Of a stretch of DNA of 64,000 nt, positions 58,852 through 64,000 are shown one piece after another. Under the pieces are notes generated by a model that was not told the DNA's origin, searched no databases, and saw only the letters and a list, made by a program, of their open reading frames with translations. Positions within the stretch are counted from its first letter, which is position 1, and each line of letters opens with the position of its first letter. Position numbers and translations under genes: made by a program. Source of the stretch: Diprion similis (Eukaryota > Arthropoda > Insecta > Hymenoptera > Diprionidae); NCBI RefSeq assembly GCF_021155765.1, contig NC_060112.1, positions 15,810,001-15,874,000 of the forward strand, read 5' to 3'.

Positions 58852-58887
58852 ACATACCTATCATTATATATTATATATATACATACA

Positions 58888-58919
<32 letters not shown>

Positions 58920-59040
58920 TGTATATCGACTATACTATGATTATTTAAATTGTGTGAATAAATTTATAACTTATGTTAACATTTGAAGTGAAATCGAAAC
59001 GGTAATGTCAACTTATTATTACTCGTGCTTACTCATATAC

Positions 59041-59044
<4 letters not shown>

Positions 59045-59107
<63 letters not shown>
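59045..59107. repeat. (TA)n microsatellite
   Basis: An uninterrupted AT/TA tract of about 60 bases, the longest in the window. Confidence 0.95.
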
Positions 59108-59113
<6 letters not shown>

Positions 59114-62100
59114 GTATATATATACATACATGAAAAATCTCTTCACGATCACCGTACACGGTCATTGAATTTATTATATTATTTTAAGTCGAATTATTTA
59201 TTTGCCGTTATAATCAGCCAAAGCAGGGCGACAACTTTTTATTTTGTACATTTTTTTCGTTGCCATGAAAACCTGCAATACTACGGTCTTCGTTGATTTA
59301 CTCAAACTTGATAAAGTTAAGTTTTTACTTCGTTTCTGACAATAAATTCAATCTTGTCAATTTAATTCTCTTCAGCTGTGTATTGTTTTTCATTAATTTA
59401 CCCCCATCGATATCATTACGCATGCATGCCGATCCGACACACTTATTCCACGACGTCGTAACTAAATCATCCATCCTTCGATACGAGATCAGGCCTGCGG
59501 CTCCGAATAAGAAATATGCACTCACACGTGTGTGCAGTGGTTTTCATTCACAGTTAGGAATCTTTTAATTACAGCAATTAATTTCTGGCAAACAACTCGG
59601 CCTTCAGCTGCCGTAATAATGAAACGCTATAATCTTTATCCGGTCGCCAATCTTCGGCCGATTCCCTCACGTGTTGCTTTGGTCTGTACGCTTGCGTAGA
59701 ATATTTTTATAACTATATCCCGTTATAAAACATGTCTTTGATGAATAGCGAACTCAATGAAAATACTGAGCATACTTTCTTCCATTATTCTAGAACGTAT
59801 TTTACGAGAATACATTTTTCAAGGCAACCTCCAGAGTAAATACGGATTATGGCATATAGCTCAAACGTCCACGCGGGCAAATCGATACGAATACTCGATC
59901 ACCAAGTCTAAACTGACCGAATTTCTTTCCGGTGAACAAACACACGAATATACTTTTCCCTCGAACAAACGACCCCTTGAAAATCAATACCAGCCCGACT
60001 TCTACAAGTCGAGGAACTGGAATTTCTGGTTCGTCGAGCTGCCTTCGCCCAACTCTCGCTACACGTTTAGGTACTCCGATATCCTCAATTTCAAAGAACC
60101 GATTTAATTAGAGGTGACCTAGGGGACATGACACGTACAGGGTGCTTCGGCAGGTCCCTCACACTTTTTTAACAGCGCGCTTTTTCCTTGTAATTTGTTC
60201 GACGCGGTTTGGCCGCAGAATTTCTCGCTGACGCTCGTTGTATCGACACTTTTGCAGGGAACAACGAACCGGCAAAATAGTTTAGAAGGCAATCAATCTG
60301 CGGTCTGGGCTAAAAGTCGCGGCGATGGATAAAACAATTTCGGGAATCAGGGGTACGCCACGGTTCATTATTACTGTTCTCTGAGCTACATGTGGCAAGA
60401 TAAAGTGCCGTTGTAATGTTATTTCGCTTATTTTTCTCTTTGGTTATTGGCTTACTTGATCGATCAGTCATCGATCGAAACACCCCCTTTTCTTATTGAG
60501 CAGAATTGCAAAAGTCCTGGTTTGTTTTTATGCTGTGAAATCTACTTCGCATCGGTGTTAAGATAGTTAGCAACAAAAGTGAGAAGAAGAGTAATTGTTC
60601 AATATTCATGGATGTTATCTACGGTAAAACCGTCATTAATCTACGTCCAGACTAGGACGAAAAGAAAGAGGAGAAAAAATAGAGGGAAAAATGTGGGTGA
60701 AAAAGATTCACTTTTTACGCGTACATTTGCATGTGAAAATAAAATTAATGTAATCAATCAGGCTACTTTGATACGGTCTCGCGAGAAATCCCCCTTATCA
60801 CGAAGCGCCTAGTTTTAGCTATAAACACTCTGTTTTGAAGGAATGTTTGACTACGTGAGAGGACTCCTCGTCCCTCGTATGTCGTTAGTTCGAAGATTAC
60901 GTCGAAGACAGTGAAAATGTGAAAACTTGCCCCGTACAACGTCCGAACCTCTGACAAAACACGAAGCTACACATTATCTCTGTTGTGCCCTCTCAAGTGT
61001 ACATGCAATTTACGGTGAAACACCAAATGCGGGTCTGCGACCAGATAACGAATAACCGATAGCTCGTGAAGTCATACTGCAGAAAGGAATGTCGGGGGAG
61101 GCGTCGCAGGTATACAAGACGTAAGAAACCAAAGGCGGAGGTTAAGCACTTCGAACACCTACCTACACAACATACGGATGCCGGGAGTTGGTGACAAGTC
61201 GTTTTCCCTGTAAAACTCTGTCCTTAGATACTTGTGTGCAGAACCAGGAGCCGCGAGTATGCGCTATCGGTTTAATACCCGACGTGCGATCCGGGGGCGA
61301 ATCATCGATCGGCGGGCAACGACGCCACGAGACGCCACTAGACGCCACGCGCCGCGCACCTATATTATTAATGGCTTCGCCGGTGTCGGTGCGATTCACC
61401 TGTCCTTCCCTCTTCTTTCGCCCATCGTCTATCCTCCCGCATCTCGTAGATTCGACGGGATCGCGATAGGAACCGGTTCGATCAGGTGTAATTCCGAGAC
61501 CAGGAACCTAGCTTTAGTAGGTACCGCGAGAAAGTCGAGCCGCCGTTGACCCTGACCGCGGTGTGAGAGGACCCGACAAACAAGAACCGTTTGTCGAGAT
61601 CGTCTAACGCACAGGTCACATTTCTGCGACAGAAATTTCTTTAGATTCATTTTTTTCGTCGCAATTTATCGATCCGTGATGCACATGGGAGCGATTGATC
61701 AGTTTTTTTCTCTCTACTTTATAACCTTTCTCTCGCGTATCCGACAGTTTTTGACGATACATCCATGCACACCTTTGTATATATGCAACGTTGCGTGCCG
61801 GGCTAATTCAGTTATTACAGAGAGTTCCTGAACGGTCGTTAATTCGGTATTGTCGCGGCAGTTTGGAGGAATTATGAGAAGGAAACGTTGGATGAAAAAG
61901 AATGAAAGAAAATAACCGATACACCGCCTTTCGTATACTTCCGGAAATTTATCGGTCACGCTTATTGTCGGCTCGGAGCCGGGTGCGTGCCTTTCAGGGA
62001 TTAGTTTTTAGACATCGCTACATTCGATACCTCCACCTGACTTTTCCTCGTTTGTGTATTAGCGGGAGCTTAACGAGCCTCCAGGTTTTACTTCGGGTTA

Positions 62101-63236
62101 CGATCAGGCTCTGCGTTCACGAATATTAAAGAACCGGATCATGCGGATTTGTGCGAGGAACAATTTCCGTTTACGCCACCGGGTTATGGGATCTCAGGAG
62201 AAAAACGTTGCTGCAAAGAATATCGCTTGTTAGTCCCTGTATCGCCAACGCGATGGCGGCGAATTAAAAAACTGGTCGGAATTCGGAAATGGATATTCAT
62301 GCACACTTGCGTGGAGCCACGAAATAAATAATTATTAATTACAACTTTTTTATTTGCTTTTATGAAACAATGTGTCAGGCGCAATAAAAAAAAAACACGT
62401 AATTCGCCGCAAGCGATTTATTACCCAGTTTTCGAATGATACGGAAATACGTTACAACCTTATGCAAATTGAGTATGATTTTTTTAATTATCCTGGATAT
62501 TATTCTTTTGTTCGCTGTTCATGATTGTAAAGGCTGCTTGGCACAACCAGGTCGTCAAGCAAGTAATATTCCAATGTATAATTCATATTTGTGGTTTATA
62601 CAGTCATAATTTTAACCCTCGGCTCTTCTGGAAACTTCTCTTGCTCATTCCGGATTATCTTCCAATCACCCATGTCGATTGATTATTTTATGAACCAAAT
62701 TTTTCACAGAGTTTGAGAATCCTTGGTAATTTCAAAACTCGACACGTATACGTCAGTATAATATAATTCGAAATACGTTAGATTGATGAAAATTTATGTT
62801 CTTGGACACCAAATAGCTCCAATCGAGCATCGTCATTACTGCACTTAAGGTTCTTGAAGTTTTATAACAGAAGTTATCGGAACAGGATCTTCGAAATAGA
62901 CATACCGCGTCGCAGTTGCAGGGGGAATAAATTGGTAAGAATTAACCGATCCATCTATGCATCTACGATGCGTATAAATAGACGTGTAGGTACGGAATGA
63001 TGCGTGTACCTGCTTATACAGAAATCGGGCACCGAAATACGTGTGTATAATAAGGGTGAATTATAGTTATGTGGTACCGCAGACAAAGGTGAGGCAAAGG
63101 CGGAGGCGGTCGGGGGCCTTACCTGAGTTCGAAACGGTTTCGAGTGCGGCAGGTGACAAGTGGACCACCGTAGGGCCTCGGAGAATTACATAAATAAACG
63201 CCAGTTAACATCAGGCGGGTCAGATAACATCGCCGA

Positions 63237-63284
63237 GAAGAGGAAGAGGAAGAGGAAGAGGAGAAGGAGGGGGAGGAGGCCTCT
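63237..63284. repeat. (GAGGAA)n-type purine tract
   Basis: GAAGAGGAAGAGG-type units grade into GGA and G runs, about 48 bases of nearly pure purine on the plus strand. Confidence 0.85.
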
Positions 63285-64000
63285 CGACGATCGCTGGCCT
63301 TTCAGTCCTTCGAACGAGTCTCGGCGTCGCGTCGACTGGGTTAGATAAAGGAGGTTATATGTGTCTCGTGGCGGGGTGGAGCTTTTGCTTTTCCTGCTTT
63401 AATTACGGTGGGACCCGCAGCCGCGGAGGGCGGGCATTCCGTAAAGCGCCGACTGTACTTGGGCGCTTCAGAGATAAACTCATTAATGCCAAGTCGGAGT
63501 ACGATTAATCCGCACCAGGCTAGACGAAATTCCTGGGTGAAACGTACGCTGGGTACTGCTTTCTATGTAATATTCTTCCACCAGGGGCTGAAAGCCCGTA
63601 TGTCTCGGAAATATAATCCGTAATACGGTATTTTTTATTTTTCAAAAAATTGGCAATTTCACACGCAGTTACGTGTAGCGATTTTTAGTCATAAAAATTA
63701 CCAGCACTTTTTATCAATAAGAGATAAGAAAGAAACTACTCGTCGATAGATTAATATGCAATTAAAGACTGATTTTAATAACTTTTAGAATTTTTATTCC
63801 ACTTCCAATATGCCGAGTGAAACATTTTTCCCGTCAATCTTGTCTCACGTACTTTCCGCAAAACAAAGTAGCAAGCATGGCGTATAATTATACTTGACAT
63901 TTTTCACCCACATAGTTTGAATGCTATGACCTTAAATATGGATATTTACCGGTATACAATATTTGTTTACACCGAGTGTAACTTTTACAACTATTTTAAC

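Larger units (their letters stand above)
57920..58870 (+). other. 3' UTR of the Toll gene
   Basis: AT-rich sequence after the stop codon, including an AAT/AAC trinucleotide tract (58.03-58.17 kb) and TA-rich microsatellites (58.45-58.62 kb). It ends at overlapping AATAAA signals at 58842-58851, the first perfect ones downstream. A 64-codon frame at 58050-58244 encoding poly-Asn comes from the repeat and is not a gene. Confidence 0.6.
58871..64000. other. intergenic stretch downstream of Toll
   Basis: No supported gene. Contents are (TA)n microsatellites at 58.89-58.92 and 59.04-59.11 kb, a GC-richer patch near 61.1-61.6 kb, and a purine-rich GAGGAA/GGA tract at 63237-63284. Open frames are short and unrecognised. 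Confidence 0.5.

Overview
This is an insect nuclear region: AT-rich intergenic DNA, spliced genes with canonical GT-AG introns, arthropod-type genes and several small DNA transposons. The intron-exon style, the intronless long Toll receptor and the ordinary intron sizes suggest Hymenoptera, perhaps a sawfly, but the lineage is an inference and no species can be named from the window alone. Five gene models can be built exon by exon, with reading frame kept across every junction, plus five transposon-like inverted-repeat elements. There is no sign of prokaryotic or viral genes, CRISPR, rRNA or tRNA.

Layout. About 1-16.8 kb holds no gene I can support; it is probably the long intron of the gene on its right, or intergenic DNA. 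It carries three inverted-repeat elements and several microsatellites. 16.8-20.76 kb (minus strand) holds the first ten coding exons of the histone demethylase LSD1/KDM1A. The catalytic C-terminal exons are not found in the window and would lie beyond the left edge. 20.8-30.9 kb has no recognised gene; it has a pogo/Tigger-type element and a few hydrophobic open frames of unknown status. 31.0-34.75 kb and 36.26-41.90 kb (plus strand) are two tandem FLVCR-family membrane transporter genes. Each has seven coding exons, and exons 2-6 have the same lengths in both. A 1.1-kb fold-back element sits in intron 1 of the second copy. 42.6-44.5 kb (minus strand) is PAAF1, a WD-repeat regulator of the 26S proteasome. 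It is convergent with the second FLVCR gene and divergent from a CD164/visgun sialomucin gene at 45.2-46.6 kb. 46.6-53.4 kb is intergenic. 53.9-57.9 kb (plus strand) is a single-exon long Toll receptor (18-wheeler/Toll-7/Toll-6 class) whose coding sequence is far more GC-rich than everything around it. 57.9-64 kb is its 3' UTR followed by microsatellite-rich, gene-free DNA.

The genes do not form a pathway. They are a chromatin enzyme, solute transporters, a proteasome factor, an endosomal/lysosomal sialomucin and a cell-surface receptor for development or immunity. No previously undescribed multi-gene system is evident. The points most worth a second look are the LSD1 gene split by an intron of at least 16.8 kb, the FLVCR tandem pair, the fold-back and MITE elements, the PAAF1-CD164 divergent promoter, and the GC-rich intronless Toll gene.
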